Source: Trileptium ribeirensis
Taxonomy: Eukaryota; Nematoda; Enoplea; Enoplida; Thoracostomopsidae
Direction of reading: 5' to 3'
Length of the DNA: 64,000 nucleotides
NCBI GenBank assembly: GCA_030248225.1
Contig: JASANE010020146.1
Location: forward strand, 1 to 64,000
Shown here: piece after piece, positions 22,346 through 34,300 of the stretch
How positions within the stretch are numbered: the stretch's first letter is position 1
How the letters are laid out: every line of letters starts with the position of its first letter
Position numbers and translations under genes: made by a program
The notes under the pieces: generated by a model
Databases searched by the model: none
What the model saw: only the letters and a program-made list of their open reading frames with translations
What the model was told of the DNA's origin: nothing

Positions 22346-22760
22346 TGAAGTTTGTTAAGCGACAAGGTCCTATTTTGCGGAAAGCGAAGATGATGGATTT
22401 TGGATTTTCGCCGATATTGCATCCCATTTTTGCTCGTTTCTTCGGCCGGGCGCGGCGGGCAGTTGTTGCTAAAAGCCCCGTAACGCGCCAGATTTCGATG
22501 CGCCACCACAGTCGCGCCGTCGCGGCCGATCATCGCAATCACCGAGAATGCTTTTATCAGGAGAAAAACCAGATCGGCTGCCGGAAGGTACAAGACTTTG
22601 TCTACCAAAGCAGAATTTTTTCTATCATTTCATACAAAAAAGAAAAAAAACAACATCTACAACTGCCATCTAAAACAAAACAGAACACGTATGTATGTTC
22701 GGACATTGCGGGAAGGGCCATATGGCCTAGAATGTATTCCTGTGGGTTTTTTTAGTGTGT

Positions 22761-24844
22761 TGGTTTTAGGTGTTTTGTTTTGTTGAAATGATTTTTGCTG
22801 CGCTTCTTCTCGCCGACTCCCCCGGACACCCAACCCCAAAACACCAAACCAAATAACAATCTTCTGGCGACTAGTGTAATGGCAGTTTATTACATAGCTA
22901 GGCATAAAAATTGTTTCTTGTTTCGCTTTTCGTTTTTGTTTCTCTGTTTTTCAATCATCATTAAAGTGCAACAATTTTTTACGACAGTTGGGAATTCGCC
23001 GACATTGGCGCATTAGTAATATAAATTATCTACATAAACATTTCAGATAAAACTTAGGAAAGTAAAATTTTTTACAACTATTTTTTTAAATAAACAATAT
23101 TAGTATTAACCGTGATACTGCTCATCCTCATCCCATTACAGACATGAACAAAAAGCAGTGTGCGTAAACAGCAATTGCATAGCTGCTAATTTTTCGTAAA
23201 AACTCTGTATTTCTGTCAACAATTATTGTACGCTTAAAAACATTGAGCCAAATTTTGAGTACTGAGTCGTATATATAGAATGTTATTTCGGCTTTTTCCA
23301 TTATCTCTCCCAGCCCGCGTTTGCCCAAAATGGTCTGGTGGTACAAAAAATCTTAAAATACTTCTCTAAAATTTCAGAAAAAATATTTTGAGTGTTGCCA
23401 ATGTAGTTCATTCGCTTTTCGATGTTCTTTAGGGAACATTGCGACAGCTGCTTGATTGCTCAGACATTTGTGTACGCACGCCGCTTGTAATAATACTGCG
23501 TTCAGCCAGCTTGATTTTGGAAAACACTGCACGATACGCAACCGAACTTGTAAGCCCGCAGCAGGAACCGATCCTAGACTGGACTGTCCAAAACTACGAC
23601 CGCAAACTACTGAGCTATACATAAACAGCTGATCACCCGGTTCCTTAATGAATTTCGCAAAGCGATCGAATACTCAAGCATGTGCGCCCAAACGTTTAGG
23701 CGACAAATTCAGTCAACAAAATCGTTCACGATGCGTTGATCTCATTTAAAATCAGCGGGCATATACGTGAAGTGTATTATTATGATTTCGAAATCATAAC
23801 CGATCCCATGACAACTTGGGGTCGAAATCGAGAGTTTGCATAGACAACTCGCATAGAAGAGCGCAAACTCGAAAACACAACAATCGCAAAAGAGCTTATG
23901 AGGCATTTCGATCGATCAAGTAGAAGCCGCCGCGGTTGTTGGTCCAACGCTTTCATCTTCAAAATAGTTGTTGTTCACAGACAACGATTTCATTTCTTGA
24001 ACAAATTCCTCATTCGTTCCTCGATATACTAACCGATATATCTGCCTGAAAACAAAGAACTAAGCTTAACACCTTATATCATCGAGCATAGGTGTCAGTC
24101 AGTATGACAGGCTGTAATTTTCGCTACTGGTACAAGCAAAACAATGATAATAAACGGTTTGGAAACCAGTATGTACTACCTTCAAATTGTTTTCAAGTAA
24201 TATTTTCATATCTAATAATATTTCTTTTTCTACCAATGCAAAGTGGTTGTGAGATTTACATGAGGCATTTAGTTCATTTCAACCAAAAATGTCACTTAGG
24301 ACCTCGATACAGTTTTCTCCTATGGTCGGTATTATCCGGCTGTGTCAAGACAAGCCGGTGACCTTGACAGTCATTTCTGGTGAGCGAGTATATTTGGTAT
24401 AGCTATGAAGCGACGGACTGAGGTGAATCCCCCTCGCTTATTAAGTTATTGATGACATACCTTCAAAACTACAATCAATACTGTACGCGCCAGAAAAACC
24501 CGCTGCTCGCATAATGTCTGGCGTGTGCTGTACATAGTAGTATAATAAGCCTAAACCCTGAAATATCAGTCGTAGGGTGGTAATTTAGGGTTATAGCCAA
24601 TCAATTATGTTTTCTGAGAACAATCTTAATCTGTCTTAATCTACATATTTTGAAGCTATAATTTATTTTTGTGAGTACGATACATTATAAACAACAAACT
24701 TTAATTATAATCAAATTTTGTGAGACAAAATGACCCCATAGTGCCAAGCGCCAAATGTGTACCAAACTGCAGTTTCTAACTAGGGTTATATATAACCCTG
24801 AGTTTTTGGATGCATTAAAGAAGTCGCCTTTCCTACTCCAGATA
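22761..24844. other. gene-poor stretch
   Basis: No exon is recognised. A segment near 23630-23680 (GGTTCCTTAATGAATTTCGC) resembles the degenerate pair at 48095 and 48370, so it belongs to a dispersed repeat. The intergenic region continues to the MSH6 stop at about 25258, with a MITE at 24845. Confidence 0.4.
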
Positions 24845-25002
24845 CAGTGCCCGCCAAAAATGACTGTCGCCCGGTCGAGAATCGCTCGAAATAAATTTGT
24901 TCTAAAAATAGAATTTACTATTTAAATAATTTACACATCTCGAGCGAGCAACTCGCTCAAGACTTGCTAGCTCTAAATTCGACGGTCATTTCTGGCTCGT
25001 AC
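24845..25002. mobile_element. Mariner-like MITE, copy 3
   Basis: It starts CAGTGCCCGCCAAAAATGAC after TA and ends GACGGTCATTTCTGGCTCGT. The right end is degraded. Inner CGAGCGAG/CTCGCTC words match copies at 14233 and 19276. It lies just downstream of the MSH6 3' end. A more degraded possible relative occupies about 35150-35318. Confidence 0.65.
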
Positions 25003-25257
25003 ATCGATATTAAATGTAGCTTCCACATTGTTATGTTGAAAACGTCTATACTATTTGGCCAAAATATGAACTATTATTAAATAAGGTAAAATCCATCAAC
25101 TTTAACAACATAGTTAGGTGCCAAATACTGCTCAAAGTGGGCTGAATTTCTACATATTAGTAGAAAATTTTGTGGTGCTTAAAAACTCCAGTCAGCACTG
25201 CATCTATAATTTCCAAGAAAAAACTTAAATATCAAGAAAAATATTGAAAAAATTTGC

Positions 25258-25329
25258 TTATTTAGTCATTACAGGCACGTTTCCTTTTCTACGCAGCATT
25301 TTATATTTCTCAAGTTGTTTATGTAGTAG
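25258..25329 (-). CDS. MSH6: MSH6 last exon
   Basis: The acceptor is TTGTTTTCATAG. The preceding exon ends in phase 2 (AG|), which makes the spliced frame [13 protein letters not shown] and ends at TAA 25269. The alternative frame in the same exon reads [16 protein letters not shown] and ends at TAA 25258. It looks more like the helical C-terminal tail of MutS proteins, but it would need a one-base shift. The true frame is uncertain; the exon itself is likely. Confidence 0.6.
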   Translation of the reverse strand, partial: LLHKQLEKYKMLRRKGNVPVMTK

Positions 25330-28300
25330 CTATGAAAACAAATAGTAAGCTCTCGATTGATAAAATTGTTGTTACCTTAGCTGTTTAATCTGGTTGACCA
25401 TTTGTTCCATAGCCCGACTTTTGTTATACGCCGCTTTGACTATCTGAAACACTTTTAGCTTCAATGCGCAGCTAAACCTAGCCTTGCAAACCACTGGCCA
25501 TCATCACATTTTGTTACGCTGAAAAAGCTGAGTGTGAAAAAGTTTAATCTAAGTCTATTCAATCCAAAATATCTATTTTGTATTCGCGAAGGATTATTTA
25601 TGAACGAAATTTGAAAGGTTTTTGAGTCAAAACTGTTATGTATTCGAACGGTAACTACAGAACCTTTCGTTTATGCCATCACATATGCATTGAATTTGTT
25701 CGCAAACAAAGATGACCCTTAATTCAAAAATCATCATGGAACTGTCATTGGTTGATTGCAAATGCTACTTCTAGGCTAGCAGTGAATATAACCCCCTTTC
25801 TTACTTGCTCTATAACAATAGATGTGGATTCGATGTCGAGTTTTACAAAATACATAGGATGGTCAGTGGGCGCAGGTTAAATTTAGTCGCGCATGATACA
25901 ACGTTTAGTTTTAGAGCAATGATTATTGATACCAGTTGTTGTTTTAATTAATTATTAGTATTGAATTTCAATTTTCGGCACCACCATTGCACCAACAGTT
26001 GTCATAAATCAAAACAAACCTGAACATAGAATCAAAACTGTGTAGGGTTCGCAAACGAAAGCTTAGTTTTATAAATTTTGTTTTGGTACCTGGCTCTCAG
26101 AATTGGGGGATGGGGGTGGGGACCTGGTATTTTCAAAGTATTCCTGCGCAAAAAACCGAGTGCTCCCAGTTCGTGCCCCCCCATTCATGGCATCTTGGCT
26201 AATTTTTTCCACTCGGTAATAACATCCCCAAAGTACTTAAAATTTGATCCAAATTTGTACTAAAATTCCGTCCTGGAGGCAAAAATTTCGCTAAATTAAA
26301 CGCAACCGATCGAAATCGAACGAAACTTGGTTCGGTTTTTGAGCAAATAATTCTGATTGTAACTCTAATTGTCACATTTCGGTGAGCAATTTAGTATAGT
26401 GTACTCGGTGCTCGATCGCTGTTCGCTCGCTCGTTTGAAAAGCGACAGAACCATTTGTCGCGCGATGCACAAAATTATTTAGATACCTCAAAACTCAATT
26501 CCTGTTACAGAGAGTCGAGCAAATCTGCCCAACTTACGTTGTCCGGTACTCCGGCCAATTTTGCCACATGGAAGCCGTACGATTTTGGACACGAGCCCGG
26601 AACTAATTTGTACAAAAATGTGACTTTTTCTTCAGTTGGATCGTCATCGTTTTCATTCTCGACCATACATGCCTAAAACACTATTTTCATGGCATTCAAA
26701 ATTGGTATACAAAAGACTGAAGCAAAAATTGCACTAAATTGAATAATCAAAATGGTATAAAAAAGGCTGAAGCAAAAATTGCACTAAATTGTATAAATCT
26801 TCAAAAACTAAGTTCCTCCTACAAAGACAACTCTCGAACCATTTTTATTGACGAAAAGTTACTTAACATAAAATCCGATACGCTATAACAATATGGATGG
26901 CGCCGAATAATTAAGAATGTTCCTCATACATATTCATTATGAATGAGTGAGCTCTATATTCTGTGATGTAAATGTGGGTATATGGACAGGATACGACCGA
27001 TTTCTTTGCAGCGGTACAGTCAGTGAGTGAGCTCTATATTCTGTGATGTGGAGAGGATCCGACTGATTTCTTTGCAGCGGTACAGTCAGTGAGTGAGCTC
27101 TATATTCTGTGATGTGGAGAGGATCCGACTGATGTCTTTGCAGCGATACAGTCAGTGAGTGACCTCTATATTCTGTGATGTGGAGAGGATCCGACTGATT
27201 TCTTGGCAGCGGTACAGTCAGTGAGTGAGCTCTATATTCTGTGATGTGGAGAGGATCCGACTGATGTCTTTGCAGCGATACAGTCAGTGAGTGACCTCTA
27301 TATTCTGTGATGTGGAGAGGATCCGACTGATTTCTTGGCAGCGGTACAGTCAGTTAGTGAGCTCTATATTCTGTGATGTAAATGTGGGAAGAGATCCGAC
27401 TGATTTCTTTGCAGCGGTATAGCTATTGGCTCGCTCGGCCAAAGCCAGTAAATCTCGCCGCGTTTCATGTACGTAGTTATAATCTATGAACAGAATTAAC
27501 ATCTCCGCGAGTATCAAACGTTTCCCGTTTGGATAGCTGGATCTCATGGTGGATTGCTGGTACGTTGAACGGTATCCCTGGCCTCTGCCTCCGCAGTTGT
27601 ATTATATGCATTGCTCTTATTGTTTGTATAACGAATAAACCTACATACATACGATGCATCAAGGCGTGCATGTGCAGCAGTAGAGGTGGGCGATTGGGCG
27701 ATGAAATACCATGAACCTTACGTTGACAACTGACCGCAAACGCTTCAAAGCTGCGACATACGAACAATTGAGAGTCCTGCTGTTTGTAAAGGCGTACATC
27801 ATTATATTATTAGAACGATAACCACGTCCAGAACCCTGAGTTTTGCCGTTATGCTGACCTCACCATCTCGCAAAATGGCTTCCAAATGAGCTTACTCGAT
27901 TCATTCCTGCCTGTGAATCCATAACCGGTTAAGAACGAGCTAAAGTAACAAAAACTGTCATCATTCTCCAAATTTGCGTTCTCCATTGATATAAAGAAAA
28001 CCCTACACCACAAAACTACAAGAATTCTTGCCGCGTTGATATTTAGAAAAGAAATGTAAGCCAATCAACTTCAGCACCCGAATACGCTGGTACCGTAGCA
28101 TTTTTCACGCTGTACTGATAGCTGTCAATAAGCATCTCCGTTGTTACAGAGCTACCGCTACCTACCAGTGCCAACTGAACGATTGTATTTAGTGAACAGT
28201 CAATAGCAATTGAACAAACCTGTCACTTTACTAATGCCTGCCATGCTACTGTATGTAATCCAAACGCCAATGAGTGAGTGTTTTGAAACCTACCTACACT

Positions 28301-31300
28301 GCCAACTAGCCTCTTAATAACGCCGTGTAATTTACAGGGTCTACGTTCAGCCATGGCGTAAAAAACGCTGTTCCAGCCGACTGAGTTAAATGCTGCCATA
28401 TAACAGGCCAAGGAACTGTTAATCGACCAAGGCCAAGGTATGTTAATCGACAGCCTGGTGCTGTGTCGGTCAAAGTAGCAACAGAACGCTGCTCTAAGCT
28501 TCATGGTCTGAAGCGCAATCAGCGTGTCCCCATAAAATTCGGGCACCCAAACTTGAAACAATTCAGTACACAGATTCGAACCAGAATTTTGAAGTTAGCA
28601 CAGTCCGGCCAGAAATAAGTGCAAAATAATTGATCGAAATTTCGTTTAATCGATTTCGATTTTAGCACAAGTAAATAAATTTCAAAATGTTGTAAAATTT
28701 ATATTAATTTTTATTAAACGATTTCGATCATTTTCGATTGCACTTACTTTTGGCCAGCACTCAATCAATATATACCGGGGTATTGTTTGAAGCCCATGTA
28801 GCCCCATTCATTAACAAAAAATAACAATGGCTATTTGACAGCCCCTGTAATTAAAAAATTTTGCCTCTTGATTAGGTATAAGACAACAAACCATGTGTCC
28901 CAAGCAAACATTCGGATTATCAGCAACCATATCAACAAGATTGTGATAGTGCGTAGAAAACAGGGTTCGACAATTAATCCGGTCGGCCAGGTATCGTAAA
29001 ACCGCACCCGCAATCGCAGTTCCGTCTGAAATCTTCAAAACTTAATTTATATAAATATTTAACATTAAATGCGTAAATGCTAGAAGATAAAGAAAAGACA
29101 AAATATATCACTATAATATATCACATATCAAAAACCCCGCTAGTACGACGATAAACCTCAAAAAATCCACATGTACGACCCATATACTCAAAAATCCACA
29201 TGTACGACCCATATACTCAAAAATCCTACAAGTACGAAAGATAAACCTCAAAAATCCCAAAAGTACGAGCGATAAACCTCAAAAATCCCAAAAGTACGAG
29301 CGATAAACCTCAAAAAATCCCAAAAGAACGACAAATAAATCACAAAAATCCCAAAAGCACAAGCGATAAACGTCAAAAATTCCAAAATTACACCCGATAA
29401 ATCTCAACGATTGGGACACAAGCACGATCAATAAACTTCAAAAATAACAAAAGTACGACCTCAAAAATCTCGCAAGTGCGACCGATAAGCCTCAAAAAGC
29501 CCACAAGTATGACCGATAAGCCCTGAAATCCGACAAATACGACCGACAAACCTCAAAAATTAGGACCGACAAACTCAACGATGAAGGCTTACTGTTTCAC
29601 AAGATATCGCTTACCGATTAAAATGTCACATTTTAACTTATCGCTTTTACCATTGAGAATGCAATTCGGGAATCAGAATTGCTGCGCAAACCTTTTTGTG
29701 TGTTTTTGAACAAAAATAAGCAACTTTGAAAACAATTACAACACAATAATAATAACACCCAGTCTATTTTACCATGTTATTATAGCAAATTATTATACAG
29801 TGATTACAACACAAATTTACAATATTAATTGTTTTGTTGTTGTAGTATTGTTACCATGTGTTAACTCGAACTTGAAGCCAGTAACAACCAAATTTTAGGA
29901 AACAAAAGGACCGCCGGAATTTCATTTTTAAATAGAAGGAAACGTTTTAAATCTTAACTTCAAATGTTCTTTCAAATACCGATCGATCACTAAAAATTAT
30001 TACAAAATTTAATTCAAAATTAAATATGAAATTTTACTCTAAAATGGAATTCTATGTATTCATCATTATTCTACGAACATCAAATAACGTCGAGCTATAG
30101 CATACAAGTTTTTTTTCTATCATGACCTTTTCTTTAAATGAAATTACTATGACTGATTTTAGTGTAAACAACAATCGCGGTCATAAATAAGTACAAAATA
30201 ATCGATCGAAATTTCCATCGATTTCGATTTTAGCGCAATTAAATATATTTCAAATTTGATTAAACGAAACTTCAATCGATTGCAATTTCAATCGTTTTCG
30301 ATTGCACTTATTTTTGCCGCCACTGTAATTATTCACAACGACATTTGAAAGAAATTGCAAAAAGACATCAAAGCTTCACCGACTAAAGCCGGTTCTTTGG
30401 CTTACCGTGTGTGGCGGTGCCACGACCCAGCTCGTCCATGAGTACCAGTGAATAACGTGTGGCATGACGCAAAATCAAGCTGCACTCGTTCATTTCGACG
30501 AAAAACGTACTTTGACCTAAGAAATATTTTTGTATTTTATATGAAACAAAATACAATAGTACTAAATAAAAAATAAACAAAAAATACTGTAGCTGATGGA
30601 ACGATATTTGCAAACGAACAAATTAGCACTCAGAAAATGAAAAAAGTTTACTAAAAACTATAAAAAATTTTGGTATATTTAAAAAATGTAAATATTTTTG
30701 ACTATACAAGGTAAGAAAGATGAGCCCCCTTAATAATGTCGAGTTCCCGACCGTTAAAATTTCGGTAAAACCCCAAAGTCGCGGTCCAGCTAAATTGTGG
30801 CTTCCCGAAATCAGCCCCCTAAAGGTTCCATTATTTTGCGGCGACATGAAAAATAATCACTTTTAACAAAAAACAAAATTTAGTGCTGCCTGTTCAATGT
30901 ATGGCCAATATAAAATTTGACCATACATATAGAAGAGAGAAAACCAATGGCAAATACTGACTCTCAAATAATAGTCTGCAGCTGTACTAAACAGGTAAAT
31001 CAACCATTCGTCAGAAACTCTACTCAGCCATTCTAATATTTTCACAGAGATATCTCATTGTCCCCCAAAAAAACCATTTTTCAAACAAAATTTGTTCAAA
31101 CAAAAACGATACAAATAGCCATCGCAACACAATCAAATGTAATTACAAGGCTTTAATAAAAGCTGGGGGTACCGTTACTCTGCTCACTTGGGCGATAATC
31201 CGCCGGGTTAGAGTTGAGTGCCCCCTGATAAAAGGCCGAAGATAGCTCATTGTTGATAGGAGCCGAATGACCACGTGGCTACGGAACGCGGTGTACGAAC

Positions 31301-34300
31301 CGAACTAAAACACTAATTCACCTGGAAATGCCTTCGTATATTTTCAGCGCACCACATGTAAGATTGTGACCATGTGGCTACGGAACGCGGTGTACGCACC
31401 GAACTAAAACACAAATTCACCTGGAAATGCCTTCGTATATTTTCAGCTCATCACATGTTAGATTGTGACCACGTGGCTACGGAACGCAGTGTACGAACCG
31501 AACTAAAACACAAATTCACCTGGAAATGCCTTCGTATCTTTTCAGCTCACCACATGTTAGATTGTGACCACATGGCCACGGAACGCGGTGTACGAACCGA
31601 ACTAAAACACAAATTCGCCTGGAAATGCCTTCGTATATTTTCAGCTCACCACATGTTAGATTGTGACCACGTGGCTACGGAACGCGGTGTACGAACCGAA
31701 CTAAAACACAAATTCATCTGGAAATCCCTTCGTATATTTTCAGCTCACCACATGTTAGATTGTGACCACGTTGCTACGGAACGCGGTGTACAAACCAAAG
31801 TAAAACATTATACTACAGAAAAATTATACAAATAATTTTACAATTCACTAACCTGCTAAGATTTTATCCCTCGCACCCAGGCGCGTAAATAAACGGTCCA
31901 CCGGCGTTAAACGACATTTTTGTGCCGGCACAAAACAGCCCTAAAATTAAGAGTGAACAATAAATTAGGATTACCTCATTAATACAAAAACTAAAATATT
32001 ACAGGGGTAAGAAAATTATATTTTCACCTGCATCCGAAACTGCAGTAAAGATTAGAGATTATGTTTTTGAAGAAAACTGAACAATTTTGTTGTCGACACC
32101 AGACAGTCTCCGGCTAAATCATATGCTTATTGGTGACCAAATGAAGCCGCCATCTAATATGATATTGACGTTTAAGCAGTATCTAATCAACCGCATTTAG
32201 AGCAAGGGTAGCAAATATTAAAAATGTGAAATTTTATTATACCGTTGGTCCCCAGAATGGCTTGCTCCCTATCCCAGCCCAACGTATGAGAGGGATGCAT
32301 CTCCCCAACGAGTTCCGGTTCAAACCACAGCATGCTAAAATAATCTACATACTTCTGCCTGAATCATGACTCTAAAATTTTTAGCTGTTAATGCAAATAC
32401 TTCTATCATACCGTTAATATGCCTATATAGTTAAAGAATTAAAGCAGGAAAATTCTTTGGTTCGATGTGCATATTCGCAAATGAACAGTAGCACTGAGCT
32501 GAGTTTCCAAAAATTAGACCTACCATTTGCGCCATCACCACAATCAGGCTAATTTGCCGCATCAATGTTGACTTGCCGCCCATATTTGGACCCGTGAGCA
32601 ACAAAATCGACCCGTTTTTTGTCCACTGGTCGTCCTGTGAAAAGAAACAGCATCGAATACTTCAAAAATATATATCATACATAAAACGCGCGCCCAGGCT
32701 TCCATCACTTTAGAGAACCAAAAATTCAAAGCAGCCAACTTTTAGCACCAGGAAAATTTGTTGGCGCGTATTTGTGTAACTAGCCAAAAATTTTGTTGTA
32801 CAAAAAATCTGTGGACTACGAATTTAAGGGTCTTAACCCCACCGCACATAACAAATAGACCCCTGTTTCCAGTGGAGAATCCAGTGTACACATTGCATGA
32901 CGTAAGGTGCAAACTGTTTTCAGGTGTTAAACCAAACTGAATATTTTCAGGTATTTACTATGGCAAAATTGATATTGTTTACAAATATAAAACTGAAAAT
33001 CGTCGGAAGAAAAGAAAAGCGAAAGAAGAAAAAAAAAGAAAAGTACTCCGATTGATGAGTTCACTTTTTTTAACGCGACAAGTCGTGTATGTCGCTATTT
33101 TCGTGGAACTGAAAGGCAGATATAATTCCATATTGAATTATACAATAATTTTTTTGCACTATCAGATTGGTCTATAAAAGATGATAAATTTTTTTCGCAG
33201 CACTTTTAGAAAGGCACAAAATTCCCGACACTATCATTCCGCAAGCACAATTGCCGAATTATCGTTTTTATAAATTACTACTTACGTTTTGAATTCCGAT
33301 ATAGGAATCGTTCGGTATAAAATCCGCGCTGCTAAACAGTCGACCAGCACACGGATGCCGCCCGGCGACAATTTCAATAAACGGCTGAAATACGATAGAA
33401 AGAGTAATTTCAGAAAGAGAGAGAAAGAGTAAAGTATATTCTGGATCATCAAATATTCTGACAGCCCTGCAAAGTAAGAATTATGACTATGGCGATGGAT
33501 GCTGGGAAAACTAAATTCTGAGTTATCAAGTACTCTGGCCTATCCACAAAATGCTAACCTCTCCACTTTCTAAATACACAATGTTGTCCCTTAGTTGCCC
33601 AAAACCCCCATGTTTTACTATTAAACCCATTACATAATCATGACACTAAATTCATGCTTACTGTATACCAAATATTTTTAAACTTTAATTACTGTTTCCA
33701 AGAAAGTTTCTCTACAAGAGTAGGATACTCAATCATACGCAAGTACATTGCCCTATCCGATGATGTGTCGTCGTTGTTCAGCCTACCCCTAAGGGACTCC
33801 AAGAGGTACCGCAAAAGTTCTTTCAGGGGTATGGGCTCTCCCTTCCCAAGCTTCCTTAGGGGGTGCCAGTCATCAACTCGTCGAGAAGATTAAAATCGGG
33901 TTAAAACCGCAGTAGAAGCCATCAGACTACTGTGCCTCCTATAATTTAACTGCCTATTGGCGATACGACAGCTGGTACCCCACCACTCAACAAAAGAGAC
34001 TCGTGAAAAAGTTAAAAATCACAATCCAATTCCCAATTTTAAAAGGTTAACAATGCAGATTTTGACCCACTTGGAATATGTTTTCCGAAAAGTGAACACT
34101 TATTTTTGTCCATTAATTGTAACTTACCTTTTCGACTTCTGAGATCGGCACAATTTCAGGTGTACAGCATTCACCGTCGAGATCGAGCGCATATCGTGCG
34201 AAACATAGCAATACGTCAAACAGTGCAACGCAATGTATAGCTTGTTTCCAGATGTCGGCCCTAAAATAGAAAAATGGTACAATCAGGGACAAGAAACGGA

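Larger units (their letters stand above)
20991..22760 (+). mobile_element. broken piggyBac-like element
   Basis: It begins TTAACCCTTTCATGCCGGGA, a TTAA plus CCC terminus typical of piggyBac relatives. The palindrome GGCCATATGGCC recurs (near 21012, 21349 and 22719), usually preceded by CGGGAAGG. This looks like a repeated subterminal binding site. A transposase-like N-terminus starts at 21525. The 3' terminus ending in GGGTTAA was not found, so the right boundary is approximate. A poly-G tract and a foreign-looking A/C-rich segment interrupt the interior. Confidence 0.55.

Noticed and set aside
21858..22348. Glycine-rich and proline-rich ORFs in all frames
   Set aside because: They are translations of a poly-G tract and a T-poor segment.
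28223..28561. 112-codon minus-strand ORF in an MSH6 intron
   Set aside because: It has no domain and no in-phase splice sites, and it is interrupted relative to the exons that clearly join around it.
28811..28891. Read-through extension of the MSH6 His-loop exon
   Set aside because: The family sequence continues with ACMVEN, found in the 26672 exon. The extension is intronic after a GTTTGT donor.
31374..31835. 153-codon repetitive ORF
   Set aside because: It results from a 99-bp tandem repeat whose length is a multiple of three, and it lies inside an MSH6 intron on the opposite strand.
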